Source of the DNA: Drosophila persimilis
Lineage: Eukaryota > Arthropoda > Insecta > Diptera > Drosophilidae
NCBI RefSeq assembly: GCF_003286085.1
Contig: NW_020825353.1
Location: 682,001 to 746,000 of the forward strand
Length of the DNA stretch: 64,000 nt
Direction of reading: 5' to 3'
The notes beneath the pieces are model-generated. The model ran no database searches. It was not told where the DNA came from and saw only the letters and a program-made list of their open reading frames with translations. Shown here piece after piece: positions 46,956 through 59,300 of this stretch (its first letter is position 1; the number at the start of each line of letters is the position of its first letter). The position numbers and the translations under genes are program-made.

Positions 46956-47461
46956 CCGTTTGCAGACTCGCGAATGTTGAACAAATGTGTGACATTTTTG
47001 TGCGGTGGCATGGAATGAATCCGTGGATGGGGTGGGGGGGGCCAGATTGGATATAGAGGGGCTGCTCTGTCTGTCTGTCTGTCTGTCTGTTTGCTCTCTG
47101 CACACACGCGTTCGGAATTGATTTTTATGCTGTGATTATATTTCCGAAAAGGTTGACGATGAGCCGGGGATCTGCAGAGGAGGGTGGAGGATGGCAATGG
47201 CAATGGGAATGGGAATGGGTATGGGAATGGGGCATATATGGGGGCCGCCTCCCTCCCTGTTTGTTTATCTGCAACAATGAAGTGTCGCCGCCCCAGAGTC
47301 GAGAGCGCGAGAACACGCTTGAAAAAATATAAATTAAATTATGCGTTCATGTTGTTTTAATGGCTCTCTGGATGTCCCCGCCCCCACCAGGGGCAGGGAC
47401 TTTAAACGCACGATTCAAGGGGCAGACAGATGCTGATAGTATCATATGATGCGCTGCCCCT

Positions 47462-47462
<1 letters not shown>

Positions 47463-47496
<34 letters not shown>
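47463..47496. repeat. (CA)n microsatellite, 34 bp
   Basis: A perfect CA run of about 17 units. Confidence 0.95.
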
Positions 47497-47501
<5 letters not shown>

Positions 47502-47814
47502 TTATGCCCCATGTTTAACGATCGGAAGTTATATTCATAAAAATATGTCAATGAATTGTGAATTATTTATGGCGTTAAGGGGAGGAGGGAGGGTGGGGAT
47601 AAATGTCAGCCCAATAAATAAATAACCAGGAAGGGCCTGCGACCAGATATTAGTCGAATGAGTGGGAGAGTAGGAGATCTGAAAAATCAATGGGAATACC
47701 TTGCCCTCAAAATTGGATGATTTCCAAAAGGGGTACCACATTTAAGTATTCCCTTTTTTCTCGTTTTTTCAGGGAATCCATGATGGCTCATACCATGGTA
47801 AATGCCTACAAAAA

Positions 47815-48065
47815 TGTTCCTAAACTATAAATTTCATAAACGTAATAACACTTACATTTTTCAGACAACATAAAATATTAAAATTGGAATATAAAAATAT
47901 ACATATGTAAAATAAAAAATATATATTTATGTAAAAAAAAAATGTGTATATAGTATATAAATTATTAAAAATAAATACAATTTTATTATAATGCAAAATG
48001 CATTTGTTCCCAAAATTAAAAAAAAAAAAAATTAAAAAAAAATGAAAGTTAAAAATAGCCCATAA
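47815..48065. other. AT-rich island
   Basis: About 250 bp of A/T-rich sequence with A-runs (about 48018-48031). It is followed within 40 bp by copy B of the GCCAGGTGTTCAA family. Confidence 0.55.
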
Positions 48066-48100
48066 AAACAGCATTGCTTTGGAATCACTATTGCCTGAAG

Positions 48101-48119
48101 GCCAGGTGTTCAAACAGCC
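48101..48119 (+). repeat. GCCAGGTGTTCAA family, copy B
   Basis: Reads GCCAGGTGTTCAAACAGCC, identical to copy A over 19 bp. Upstream TGCTTTGGAATCACTATTG shows that the shared unit is longer than the core. Confidence 0.65.
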
Positions 48120-49690
48120 ATACATTGGGGCCATACATTCGTTCATCGGGGCCATAATAATATTCCAATCGTATCCAGATTCCGCAATCTAGTAGATAAA
48201 ATAGCTGTTAATGATTGTGCGTATTCGATTCTCTTGGTTTCACATATTTTTTTTACGGGGTATGCCATAATGAAATGTTGCCAAATTCATTAGAAACATA
48301 CACACACGAGAGTGCACTCGAAAAAGAACCATAAAAATCTCTGGTTTTTTTGAAGAGCTCTATGCATAAATTGCGAGAGGCCCGAGGCCTTGGACTCAAA
48401 AAAACGCAGCCACGAAAATGCCGTCTAATAGTACAGAAAAATTGAAACCGAAACCGAAACCGAAACAGAAACAGAAACTTAATTGCAATTAAAGTCGAGT
48501 GCTGAAGTGGGAGAACGGTAACGTAACGCAAATGCAAACGGAATGAAATGAACACCTTCAATTAAATTGAGTTTTGCGTCGAGTCGACCTAGTTTATGCC
48601 ACACAGAACACACCCACAAGCACCCGCCCAGCACTGGCCGCAAGAAGGAGAGGCAACGACCCGTTTCCGATTCCGGGGCCGGACGTCAGTCTCCTTTCGG
48701 CCAACTGCCTGCCACGCCAACAAAGTGTTGGCCAAAGGCTAAAATTTCAAGCGACAATTAGAAAATTTGCAAATTACATAAAGAGTAGAGATGGACACGG
48801 GTGGCAGCTGGCAGCTGGCAGGTGGCATGTGGCAAGAAGACAGCGACAGGTTTAGCTCTGGAAACCAGAAGAGAAAAGAAAGCAAAAGAAAAGAAAAATA
48901 AAAAGGTGAAGAGCAGGAAATTTTAATGAAAAGAAAAATGCAAAAAAGACCGAACTGGAGAGCCAACTTGTTGTCCAGACAACAGAAAGAATGGGAGGGG
49001 GGCGGAAGGGGGGGTGCAGACTCCGACTGGTGCGTCTCCAAGCTCCAACCGCCTTTTCAGCGGGTGTTAAGTTGGTAATTTTATGCCTGAGTTAACTTTT
49101 AATTTGTGTAAATGATTTTGTGGATTTTATGCGCATCATTAAAATGGTAAGACAGAAAATATAGAGCCAGAGCCGCCGAGGGGCCGATGGGGATTGGGGA
49201 TATATTTTGATGTATGCGAGAGATCTAGTTGAATGCCTTCTTTCGACTGCGGGGGGATTGACAGATAGACAGACGCCTAATGCCCCTTGATTTGTGGGTC
49301 ACTCCCATAATGCAGGGAATATCCCGCCAAAAGAGAGAGCCAGCCATTAAACTCAACGAAAGTTTTGTTATTTTGAGAAAGATACAATATCCCACATCCA
49401 ATGGCTGCAATCTTTTAATTGCTTTCACTTAAGTCCAAAGAATACCATCTACGTTCTGGTTCCACAAAATTCGCTTTAGCTAAAAGATTTCTTGAATTAA
49501 ATTATGAATTTATTAAACAAAACACACACAAAAATATGTACGTATGTTTGTGGGTAAAAAAATCTGTTGATATTTGGCTTTTGTTCTGGATTTTCACTAG
49601 AACAAATAGATTTTTGCCCACCATATTTGTTTAACCGAGATATTTATTGCCATGAAATGTATTTAAATACTCGCATGATTTTCGTTTACT
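48120..49690. other. Non-coding
   Basis: Contains a CGAAAC hexamer run (about 48443-48480), GGCAGCTGGCAGGTGGCATG repeats (about 48800-48835) and AAAGAAAAG repeats (about 48865-48905). The last 200 bp become AT-rich and form the downstream intron of the 27-nt exon. Confidence 0.5.
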
Positions 49691-49693
49691 CAC

Positions 49694-49720
49694 CAATTGA
49701 AATGTTTGATGGTTAAATGT
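49694..49720 (-). CDS. Predicted 27-nt microexon
   Basis: The minus-strand acceptor is an extended T-rich tract ending TTTAATTGCAG before 49720, and the donor is ATTG|GTGAGTAAA at 49694. Both match the consensus well. In phase 0 it encodes TFNHQTFQL and is symmetric, so its inclusion or skipping would keep frame. It fits between the 60-nt exon (61092-61151) and the 67-nt exon (33021-33087), both phase 0 at the junctions. Its other open frame would create a TGA if joined to the 7-kb exon. The very short length makes chance possible. Confidence 0.4.
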
Positions 49721-49860
49721 CTGCAATTAAAGATAAATAGAATTGTTTTATTATTTAAGAGATATAATTATACAATAATTCATAAATGTGGCATTAAAAC
49801 GGGCCAAATGGAGTGGACAAAGACAATATAAATCGTAAGCTAAGTAACGCTCATATATTT
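49721..49860. other. AT-rich intron end upstream of the microexon
   Basis: Low-repeat, T-rich on the minus strand, forming the polypyrimidine and likely branch-point region of the 27-nt exon. Confidence 0.4.
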
Positions 49861-49872
49861 CAGTGGTACACG

Positions 49873-49962
49873 GGCTGGCTTCAGGCTGGCTTCAGGCTGG
49901 CTCTAGGCTGGCTCTAGGCTGGCTTCAGGCTGGCTCCAGGCTGGCTTCAAGCTGGCTCCAGA
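49873..49962. repeat. 12-bp minisatellite GGCTGGCTTCAG
   Basis: About 7.4 units alternating GGCTGGCTTCAG, GGCTGGCTCTAG and GGCTGGCTCCAG. It lies 46 bp from copy C of the GCCAGGTGTTCAA family. Confidence 0.95.
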
Positions 49963-50007
49963 CTCTCTGCTTCAGAGTCCAGTTGCTCTAAGTATAACTG
50001 CTCTAGA

Positions 50008-50026
50008 ACCAGGTGTTCAAATAGCC
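50008..50026 (+). repeat. GCCAGGTGTTCAA family, copy C
   Basis: Reads ACCAGGTGTTCAAATAGCC, differing from copies A and B at two positions. Confidence 0.6.
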
Positions 50027-51271
50027 AAAAGAGCATTTGTTTTGCTCATTCGATCGCAACAAGACTCGGCCCTATAATGGATATAATCATTTGGGATTGG
50101 AAATTTAGTGAAATCCACAAGCATTCAATATACCTCTCTCTTTGATTACAGGGTATTTTTCTACCAAACATTATGCAATCTGAATGCGTGGAATGTCTTT
50201 TTGATGGCTTTACATATCGCACATACGTATACGCCCTGTTGACCCACCAGACTGTCATTTGGCCCGCTGCTCATTTGAATTTAACACTTTTATACCACCC
50301 GAAAAGCCCCTACCTCCCCTCCCTGGCCCCCCTTGCCTTGCCAGCGCTGTCGCTGCGGCTCGTAAAAAACTACAACAAAAACAAACTTTTTTGGCGCCGC
50401 ACATTATTAAAATTTCTTTATGACAAGCGAAAAGAGAGAGAGAGACGGAGAGACGGAGAGACAGAGAGGCAGAGAGTCAAGAGTCGAGTGGAGCTCTAGA
50501 GAGCCACAAACCGGCAACGACGACAAAAGGCATAAAAACTGGTAACAAAATATTTGGCTATACAGAAATTTGTTTTGGTCTTTAGTTTTAGCATAAATTA
50601 ACATAAGATTTATGGCCACACAGTCCACTTGAAAATGAGACGAAAACTAGAGAGGAGCAGGGGGGGGGGGGCCGGGGGGGGAGGAGCAGGAGCAGCGCAG
50701 TCATAAAGTTGCAAGTGAATGAAAAAAGTTTTTTTTTTTTTTTTTTAAGGAAAAAAGACAGGCGCCACAGGAGAAGAGGCTGGGTCTGGGTCTGGGTGTG
50801 CTTTTCCTTTTGGAATTTAAGGCCAGCACGTGTTCGGCATAAGAAGCAACAAGAAGCAACTGGGGAAAAGACGTAGCTAGGTCCTGTGGTGGAAATAAAC
50901 TTCAAGATCAACTGGGAAAACTCTTTCCACCCTTTTTTGTTTTGCGTCTTGTTTGAGTTGACAACTTTGCAGCCGTCTGGTCAGTCTCTGGTAATGAGAT
51001 TTCTCCAAAAAACAATCAAGGAGCGTAACGCAAACTTGTTTATAATTAAAAGACATTTTAATGCGTTCCGTTTGAGCATTTAAGGTGGCTGTGGATTTAA
51101 AAATCCATAAACAACTGACAGTTGAATGAGGCCCGATGATCTCGGGAGGAGATGATGACGTTTATCGGAATCGGAAATGATTTGTGTGGCGGCGTACAAT
51201 TATGAAATGCAATTAACATTATGGCCTGATGTCTGTGTATGATACGTGGGCACATCGGAGAGAGAGGGAGA

Positions 51272-51304
51272 GCCATTGCTGAGCCACACTGGGAGAGAGA
51301 GAGA
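51272..51304 (+). repeat. Isolated monomer piece of the 72-bp satellite
   Basis: Reads TGCTGAGCCACACTGGGA and continues into a GA tract, as in the unit junction. Confidence 0.6.
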
Positions 51305-52269
51305 GAAAGAGGGATTGCAGGCCGTAAAGGGTTACAGAAAACTTTGAAGAACATCTATAGAACGTTCTTATCGTCAATGGCCCACAAAATGCATTGTTAT
51401 TCTCAGCCCAAAGAAAGCAGAATCATCACGAATCATTGGTTTCGAAAAGTTAAACAAGAACCCTACAATTCTAAAAAGACTTTTTGCTAGCCGTTTTTCC
51501 TTATTAGTAGTTCTCCAACCTGCATGCCCTTCGCCTTCTCTGCACATTTTCATTGCACTTCTAAGCCATCGAAAAGGGTTCCGCCGCACAGTCACAGAGC
51601 CACACGCTCTCGATATTATTTCTCGCGGAAGTCACGTAGTCGTTGAACAATTTGAAAATGAGTTTTGTCGGTTTTACACACCACATATTTCTCTTGTTCT
51701 GGAACGGCTCAGTGGATGTTCTCTGTTCTGTTCGGTTCGGTTCGGTTGCGGTCAATGGAAAAGGCAGCCCAGGAATTGAGCAATTCGCACGTTTGCCTCT
51801 CAGTCTCTCAGTCTCTCAGAAACAAAGTAAAACAAAGAGATTTGAACGCGCTGCACAGGCGGGAATACAAGACGAATAATTCGAGTAGCATTCTGTATTG
51901 ATGGAGGAGGCCTCCTCATTGCCTCATGGGCCTCATGTGCCCCATGTTCGTTGCGTTTCTCAGAAATGCCATAAATTCATCAATTATGACGGCTGGACAT
52001 TGCCGGGGAGCAGCAGGGCAGGAGGAGTGGGAGTGGGGCTTGAGTTTGGGCTTGGGGCTTGGGTTGGGCCCTCAGATTGACAGCTGTCGCCACAAGGCGG
52101 AGAGGTGTACCAATCGTGTGAGTAATGTTGAAAATTTCAAGGATTTCTTCTTCTTTTTTGTTGTTGTTGTTTTAATTGGAATGGAAAAACGGTACAAACT
52201 GAAGATTGTGGTATGTTGCCATTGAGGAAACTCTCAATAAATGATGGATATATGTAAATAACTGTCTTT

Positions 52270-52296
52270 TAGCTCTCTCACAGCGTGGCTTAGCAG
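52270..52296 (-). repeat. Isolated monomer piece of the 72-bp satellite
   Basis: The minus strand reads CTGCTAAGCCACGCTGTGAG followed by AGAG, another single junction piece. Confidence 0.55.
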
Positions 52297-53895
52297 TTAG
52301 GGGTGGGAAACCTTGGACTCCTCCTAAATGAGCTCCTTCCAATAAAGGCCTATATGGTTTGCCAGGAAATAGATGGCAAAATTCTGTGTCCACCACAAAG
52401 AAAACTGCCAAAGGAGCATCCTAAAGAATGATCTTATCCATTAGACTGGCCTTCGGGCAGTATTCATGCCAGAGCAATGCTTGTTTGATTATTCCCCGTC
52501 AATCGACCTAAAAGACCAATGGAATATTCACTGCGATGGAGAATCGACGATTAAATTCTGAAATATAAATTCTACTAAATGGGAAAAACGCTTTGGAGTA
52601 ATCCATTTATGAGACTCGTATCTAATTCATTGCCAGCCCATAAACCATTTCGTGCGCCATCAGTGGCACATGAGTGAAGGGGGAAAAGTGCATGCCACAC
52701 AATTGCCAACACGTGTGCGGCGTGTGCAACAGCGGAGCAGTCGCTCAGTCACAAAAACTAAATACTGGCGTCATTTAATTAACCCAAGCAATGCACTAGG
52801 GGTCCCACCATGCAACCCCTGCTGTTGCTGCCACACACAGACACAGTAGAGACCACATGATGATGATAATGATGATGATGATGGGGGTATCACTGTCTGT
52901 CTCCCCCTCTCACTCTCTGCCTCTCTGTGGGGCTAGGCCTGGGGCTTAGAACTCGTAAAATCCGGGGAAAAAGTTATTTTTATGCGCTTTTAATAGAGGA
53001 CTTAGGAGCACACCCCGCGCCGCCCTTAGATGGCACCCCATGGGCATGGCACCCCCCCATATCATCATCATCATCGTATTTCATGTTTATGAATGCATTT
53101 TTATTATGATTTTGTGTATAATTTTTATGATCTTGAAGGGGTTTACGGGGGGGGGGCGAGGGAAAAGTTTTACGACAATTACAACGTGGAAAAGCCCCGG
53201 GAAAATCTTGTGTATTGATTTGATCCCAAAAAGAAAACGACTCAATTCGGGAAAAATCCAAAAATTTAGTTAAGAAATTAGTTGGGTTTTCATATTGAGA
53301 TATTTTCCATACCCCCACCCGCCCTACCGGAAAACTAATACAAGGGGCAGACGCCCCTGCCCTGCCCCAAAAAAAAAAAAAAAAAAAACATAAACCCCAA
53401 GGACAAACTCATAAATCTTTGAGGCGGGTAGCAGGCGCCCCATACGGCCCAAAATCCAAAGAAGAACATGCCATAAAACACATGAAGAAGTGTGTAAATA
53501 ACAGAAGGAGCAGCAGCCAGAAGGAGCAGTAGTAGAAGGGAGGGGCAAGCAGCCAGAAGGGGGCAGCAACAGAAGCATCGAAGAGGAAGTAGTACGACCC
53601 ATCCATGAGAGATTCAAAAGAAGAACGGAGCACGAATCTAGCCACAGAACAAGGAAGAACCCCCACTGAAGGGATAACCTTCGAGGGAGGGGGGCTTGTG
53701 GCAAGGGTCAACCCCCGAAAGAGAAAGTGGCCAACACCAAACACCTTTAAGAATCGGTTTTTCCTCCTCCCAAATCATATATATATATATTTTTGGTTTT
53801 TTTTTTGGAATGAAATCAAAAACAGACATCCTTCCATTCCACCCTAAAAACGGGGTTGGTCATTAATTTATGTAAAGCACAAATTATGATTGGAT

Positions 53896-53914
53896 GGGGG
53901 GGGGGGGGGGGGGG
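53896..53914. repeat. Poly-G tract, 19 bp
   Basis: Nineteen consecutive G followed by AGG. Confidence 0.95.
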
Positions 53915-54170
53915 AGGACGAGGTCCATGGCAGGTTTCCAAGTAGGCCTATGGCCCCAAATGGAAGAGCAGCAGCTGTAACACGTTGATTATGCCACGAG
54001 GCCTTCTTCATCAGATGAAATCCATGGAATGCTGTGGAAGACGATGATGATGGAATGGCCATGATGGTGTTCTGCGGTTTCTTGGGCAGGCTCCTTCTCA
54101 CTCTATTTCTTCCTGGTTTCTCTGGTTTAAGGGTAAGTGAAAAAGCACCGCAAAAAGGAGGGAAACCACA

Positions 54171-54204
<34 letters not shown>

Positions 54205-56270
54205 CACGAACGACGTTGCTTAATGGCGCAAAATGTTCTGCAGAACAGAAATGATTTATGACACAAGGAAGTTAATTTATTAATTTGCCCAGAGAATGCC
54301 TGTATATAGTCTAAGAGGGAGCCGTATTCGGTGGGCGGAGGGGGGAAGGGAAGCTCCTGGCTGGCTCCTGGGAAAACCGCTGCAACAAGGTCAACGGGAT
54401 TCGAGACCTTTTAGTTCCAAGACAGTCCCCCCCTGAAGAAAAGGCATGGAAATCCTCTTTAAAAACTGTAGAAAAATTCAAATTGAAATCCCAGAATAAA
54501 GTACAAGATCTATGCCCAATAAATAATGTAAGGGCAAATATTACAGAAGGAAAAAACAAACGGAAGCCCAAAGAAACGGGCATTTCAGCAACTCTCGAGT
54601 GCGAGAGACAGATCCTCTACGTTTCAGATACATTTCAGCATCGCTCCCCAGGAAGTCTCGCACAACTCAATAAAATCAAATTTAGCTCATTAGCGAGCGA
54701 AACGAAGAAATTGATGGCAATATGTGCCCCTCGCTTTGATCTCCCAAAAAGCACTCAACGTAACCATAAATCGATGGGTCGACTACATATAGAGCATAGG
54801 CGCTGATGGAGAGGCGCTGTTTTCCGTTGGAATTTAAATACGAAATTTGAAATATTTTTTAACATTTCTGGGGTTGGGTTTTTTTCTTTTGATTAATTGC
54901 ACAATCAAGCAGTCGAAATGGCGTGGAGTCGACACTTTGATACCCAGTCTGCGTTGGAGTCCGATCGGAAGGCCAGGTGTTCAAAGAGCCCAAAGACCAA
55001 TAAGGAGGATTATTAACAGATCTCTTCTTTAATTCGAATTGTGAATGCCACAGCATGTTGCATGTTTCCTCACACACACACATTTCAATCGTCAAATAAA
55101 TGCATAAATATATCGCTTATTAAATCATGAAAAATCATGAAAATCATTTGGCTTTTGAAAAATTAAACCATTGACAAACAATTTCATTTAGCAGATTGCA
55201 TAAAAGTGCTAGAAAAATAGCGGATGATGGAGGGAGGGCCGACCGCCCCGCCTGCCAGCCTGTAAATCAAATGATTACAAAGAATCTTCTTTGCAATATT
55301 CAAATAAAAACGAGATTTTTCCTTTCATTTTTCTCGCTTTTATTTTGATTTTCATTTTTTGTTAAATGCTTGAGCAGGCGGTCGGGTAGGGTTGGGTTGG
55401 GTGGGTTGGGTTGGGTTGGGTTGTGCCGGTTCGGGGTCGGGACGGGCTGCCATTAAGCTGTCAGCGACTGGCTGCTCGAAGCGGAAATGAGAGAAGAGAT
55501 GGGAGGCGACAGGAAGTGCTGGCTGCTGGAGAATGCGTTGTGTGAAGAACATCTTCAATGGAGGAAAATTGGCAATCGTTGCGGGTTAATTTTGATGGCT
55601 TTTCCATGGGGCGCACAGAGCTTTAAAGGGCAAAAGGCCCAGGCAGGACTCGCCACTTAGTATGCATTATTAGGCAATTTTCCGGCTTTTCTTTGCAAAA
55701 AACCGAACTCCGAGGGTTGCAAAAACATCAGCAGGAGGGTGCCTGATGTTAAGTACAGTTTAAGTGAGGTTATGATTGTGTAAAAGCGGGAGTCTGCTGG
55801 AAAACTACTCAGAATATGTGATTAAAGTCAAAGACTCATCCATAGGCAGTGAAAGTGAGGTTAGATTGAAAAAAGCGAGGTTAGATTGGCAAAAAGTGGG
55901 GTTATACGTCAGTAAAAGTCAGGTTATGAGGCATTCAATGGAATAATCATCATTCCACCAGCAAAACTCCCTTTCTGCAGACACACTCGTATGTATTTTC
56001 CTTCATTTGTTCCCCAACAAATAAACCATAAATATTCCCCCACCCAACCCCACACTTAAGTGAAAAGAGAATGCCTGGGCCAACATCTGTTTTTCCGTGC
56101 TGCAGAGATCTAATAAATTCTTTTGTAATAAAAATACATCATCAAATAAATAGTAGTGCCTGCCTGACTGCCGACTGCCGTGCTCTACATCGTATAACTA
56201 TCGTCTTTTGGCAAATAAAATAAATTGCCTTGCCCCAAACATTTTCCTGGCCCATAAGCTTATCTCCTGG
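53915..56270. other. Non-coding
   Basis: Contains a (CAGC)n run (54171-54204), a GGGTT pentamer run (55384-55422), repeated GAGGTTAGATTG words (about 55855-55890) and AT-rich DNA (about 55090-55350). No exon. Confidence 0.5.
54972..54990 (+). repeat. GCCAGGTGTTCAA family, copy D
   Basis: Reads GCCAGGTGTTCAAAGAGCC. Upstream TGCGTTGGAGTCC resembles copy B's TGCTTTGGAATC. Confidence 0.6.
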
Positions 56271-56317
56271 CCACACCACGCCACACCACGCCACACCACG
56301 CCACACCACGCCACACA
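56271..56317. repeat. Decamer repeat CCACACCACG
   Basis: Four perfect 10-bp units plus a partial one. Confidence 0.95.
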
Positions 56318-59300
56318 GCAATGGGCGACTGGGCGAGACTGGGCGGCAAAAGGGGTGTGGTGGGGTCTCTCGAGCAACCCTTAAATCACATTTTGCCTAA
56401 TTTTTCGCTGTCAAAAAAACTCATTAATCTTTCCCTGAGGTCTGGCAGTGGCATGGAAAATGGAACCAGGAGAAGGGCCCCAAAGAAAACACACACAGAG
56501 GCAGAGGCCTGCCCTGCCCTGCTCTGCTCTGCCCAGCCCTGCTCTGCCATGGTTCCCTTTTGTTTTTACCTTTCGAGAGAAGTTGCCCTTGAAAAATTAC
56601 CCACTCGTATGTCAACCTCCTCCCCACCCAAAAAACCGGGGGAAGGCAGCAGGCAGGAACCCCATAAAATGTTATGCCAAAAAGTGGGAAAAAAAAAAAG
56701 TCGAACGTTGTGTAATTTATTTAAATTTAAGGAGCACTTCAGGAGCAGTTCAGGGAGTCAAGAGTTCTTCGTTCTTTCTGCAGCGACACTTTTTTTCTGG
56801 GGCGGTACTTCAACCCCTTTTTGCCACCCCCCATTTGCATATTGATTTCTTGCGTAATCTATGTGGCACGCCCACACACCTATCCCACTCCCCACTCCCC
56901 ACTGTACCCACTCCATTCACTCCATCCACTCCACCCACTCTTTCTTCTCCTCTTTCTCCTTTCGCCGATAGTGTCGTTTCGCCTTCCTCCATTGACGCTT
57001 TCATATTTATTAATGAGGCGCATTTGTGTTTGGAATTTATAATTGGGGCAAGTGGCAGCACGGGGCCGGGGCCGGGGGGTGGGTGGGCTCAAAATGTAAT
57101 TGAGTAATTAACATAAATTATAATACATAATTTTTTGGCGCTAGGCCTTTTTCCATAATTGTTGTTAGGTAAAATTGGATTACACACAGCCCACGAGGGG
57201 GGCGGAGGGGGGCGGGGTGGCATTCACATAAATGAAAATTATTGTTGCAGGCGAAGGCCCCAGGAATGGCAGGGAAAACGGAAATGGAAATGGAAATGGT
57301 AATGCCTACTGCGATAAGCAATTTATGTTCAAAGTTTCGCATTCGCTGCAAAAGTTTTGCAGCATTCCGTTTGGGCCTCAAAGGCTGTGTTCGCTCTCTT
57401 CTCTCAATTTGGGAAACTAAAATCAAAATCTGAACAAAGTCCCCAATAAGAAATCACAGACAAGAGAGTGCGGCAGTGATTGACTCTCGAGAGAGAGTGG
57501 AGTGACATTTCGCAGATAAGATTCAGGCGAAGCTACGAAGGAATTATTCACTGAATGCCTGCGAGTCCTTGCACAGGAAAACCGTCTCTAAGGTTTCTCC
57601 CTTCCAAAGTCTTTAGGTTTTATATCAGGGCTCTCTTTCAGTGGGGAAAAACCTAAAAATCATATGCATTAAATACAAGCCACATCTTCGGCCCCCCCCT
57701 AAACAGCATATCACTTTCCCCTCAACACCCACCCAAAAGAATAAGAAGAGAAAACACTTTTCCTACACGCACATGATGCCACAGAATCGCTTCAGTTTTG
57801 ATGTGGCTGTTGGCGTTTTTCTTGCCTTATTTTTCCAGGGGGCAAGGGGGCAGGGCAGGCAGTCATCCGTCAGAAGTTAGCCGCAGCCGCAGCGGCCGTG
57901 GCAGCGGCAGCGGCAGCGGCAGCAACCCTGACGCCATATTGAATTTTCCTATGTGCTGTGGCGGCTCCCGTGTTGGGGTCCTGTATCTCTGTGGCTGTGT
58001 ATCTCTGTATCTGTGTCTGTGTCTGTGTCTGTGTCTGGGCTCTGTCCCTGACTCTGTCTCTGTCTCTGTCTCTGGCTCTGGTTCTGGCTCTATCTGTGGC
58101 TGTTTCTCTGCTTCTGTTGCCTGTTTTCATCCCACCTTGTTGCTGGCTGTCAGACACACACAAACACACATCAACAGCATCGCTGACAAGGCTAACGCTG
58201 CTGGGATTTCATCTGAAGGATTCTGTGCATAATTTTGCGCCTTGTTGTCATGTTTCATGCGAGGCACCGGGCACGGTGCACGGGGCACGGGGCACGGGGC
58301 ACTGCTCCGTCCTGGCATTCTCGCATTTATGTGTAAAATGTAAATAAATACGACAGCCGGGCCAAAGGAAACGCACTTTTGTTCGGGTTAGTTACGTTAA
58401 CTCAAGAGGGGGGTTTATGCGGCACCAAAAAAGGTGGAAACTGCACTGGCATTAAGCCCAATGGAAGGATATACCCCTCGATGTCTTCATTTTGTCCACC
58501 GCATAAACGTCGGTGGTTGCTGTGCGTCTGGGATTGAGTGTTCCGGGTTCTGGTTACATCGTCAACGCCTCGAGGAAGGGGTTGGATACCCGGCCCCACT
58601 TTTTACCCATTCCACACACTTCTCCCCGAGTGCCGGCAGGACTAGGCCCCTTGTACCTTTACGTCTTCCTTCAGTGTTCGAGCGTCAAAAGTTTTGATAG
58701 CCTCTGTGAGCAGCCTACTCAAGTGACTGCCCTTCTCCCCCCCCCCCACCCCAAAGAAAACGCTGGTGGAGCAGCAGAAGCCAGTCGGCATTTTTCATCT
58801 TTAGTTCGGTGGGGGTTGGGCTAGGGGTTGGGGTTGGTGTTGGTGTTGGGGCTGGGAGTCTCCCCAACATTTTTAACACAAAACTTTTATGTAAAATGTC
58901 TTCTCCCAGATAAAAGTTTAAATTGTCAATTGAAAATGTTTGTTGGGTAAAAGTTTTTTTGATTAATTTTCACAACGCAGCGATGACAATGACACGGCGC
59001 GCCGGGAGGGAGGCACAAGACACGAGGCACGGGGCACGAGGCAGAGGCAAACAATTGAGCACATTAACGCTTAGAGATACAAAAGAACAGAGACAGCAGC
59101 AGCAGCAAAAAGAGATGGAAAGATACACAGAGAGAGCTGGGGAGAGAGCTGGGGAGAGACACTTGCGATTTGCATGCGAAATGTCTTTTCAAATAGAATT
59201 TAATGACAGCAGAAACCAACAAAACAGAAAAGAAGGCAAATAAATTTCGAAATAAAATCAAGAAGGAAACTCTTTTTATGGCATTTCTGTTTTTTGATTT

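Larger units (their letters stand above)
45690..47810. other. Non-coding
   Basis: Contains CCTGC/CCCGG pentamers (46039-46078), a 29-bp perfect direct repeat (46898-46926 and 46927-46955), (CTGT)n (47065-47090), GGAATGG repeats (about 47198-47230) and a CA tract (47463-47496). A 25-nt plus-strand stretch at 47773-47797 with good splice flanks is too short to call. Confidence 0.5.
50030..53890. other. Non-coding
   Basis: Contains GAGAGACG repeats (about 50430-50470), G12 and G8 runs (50660-50681), a T20-type run (about 50730-50748), a GTTCGGTTCG run (about 51728-51748), GATGAT (52857-52883), G10 (53147-53156), an A18-type run (about 53370-53388) and AGAAGGAGCAG repeats (about 53504-53530). 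A 42-nt plus-strand stretch (52076-52117) before GTGAGTAAT has only a weak acceptor. Confidence 0.5.

Noticed and set aside
54100-54133. Recursive splice site
   Set aside because: A pyrimidine tract and TTTAAG are followed by G|GTAAGTG, one base off the AG|GTRAGT ratchet consensus, and it is on the opposite strand to the predicted gene. A similar near miss lies at about 50150, and a weak CAG|GTAACC at about 28120. No convincing minus-strand site was found.
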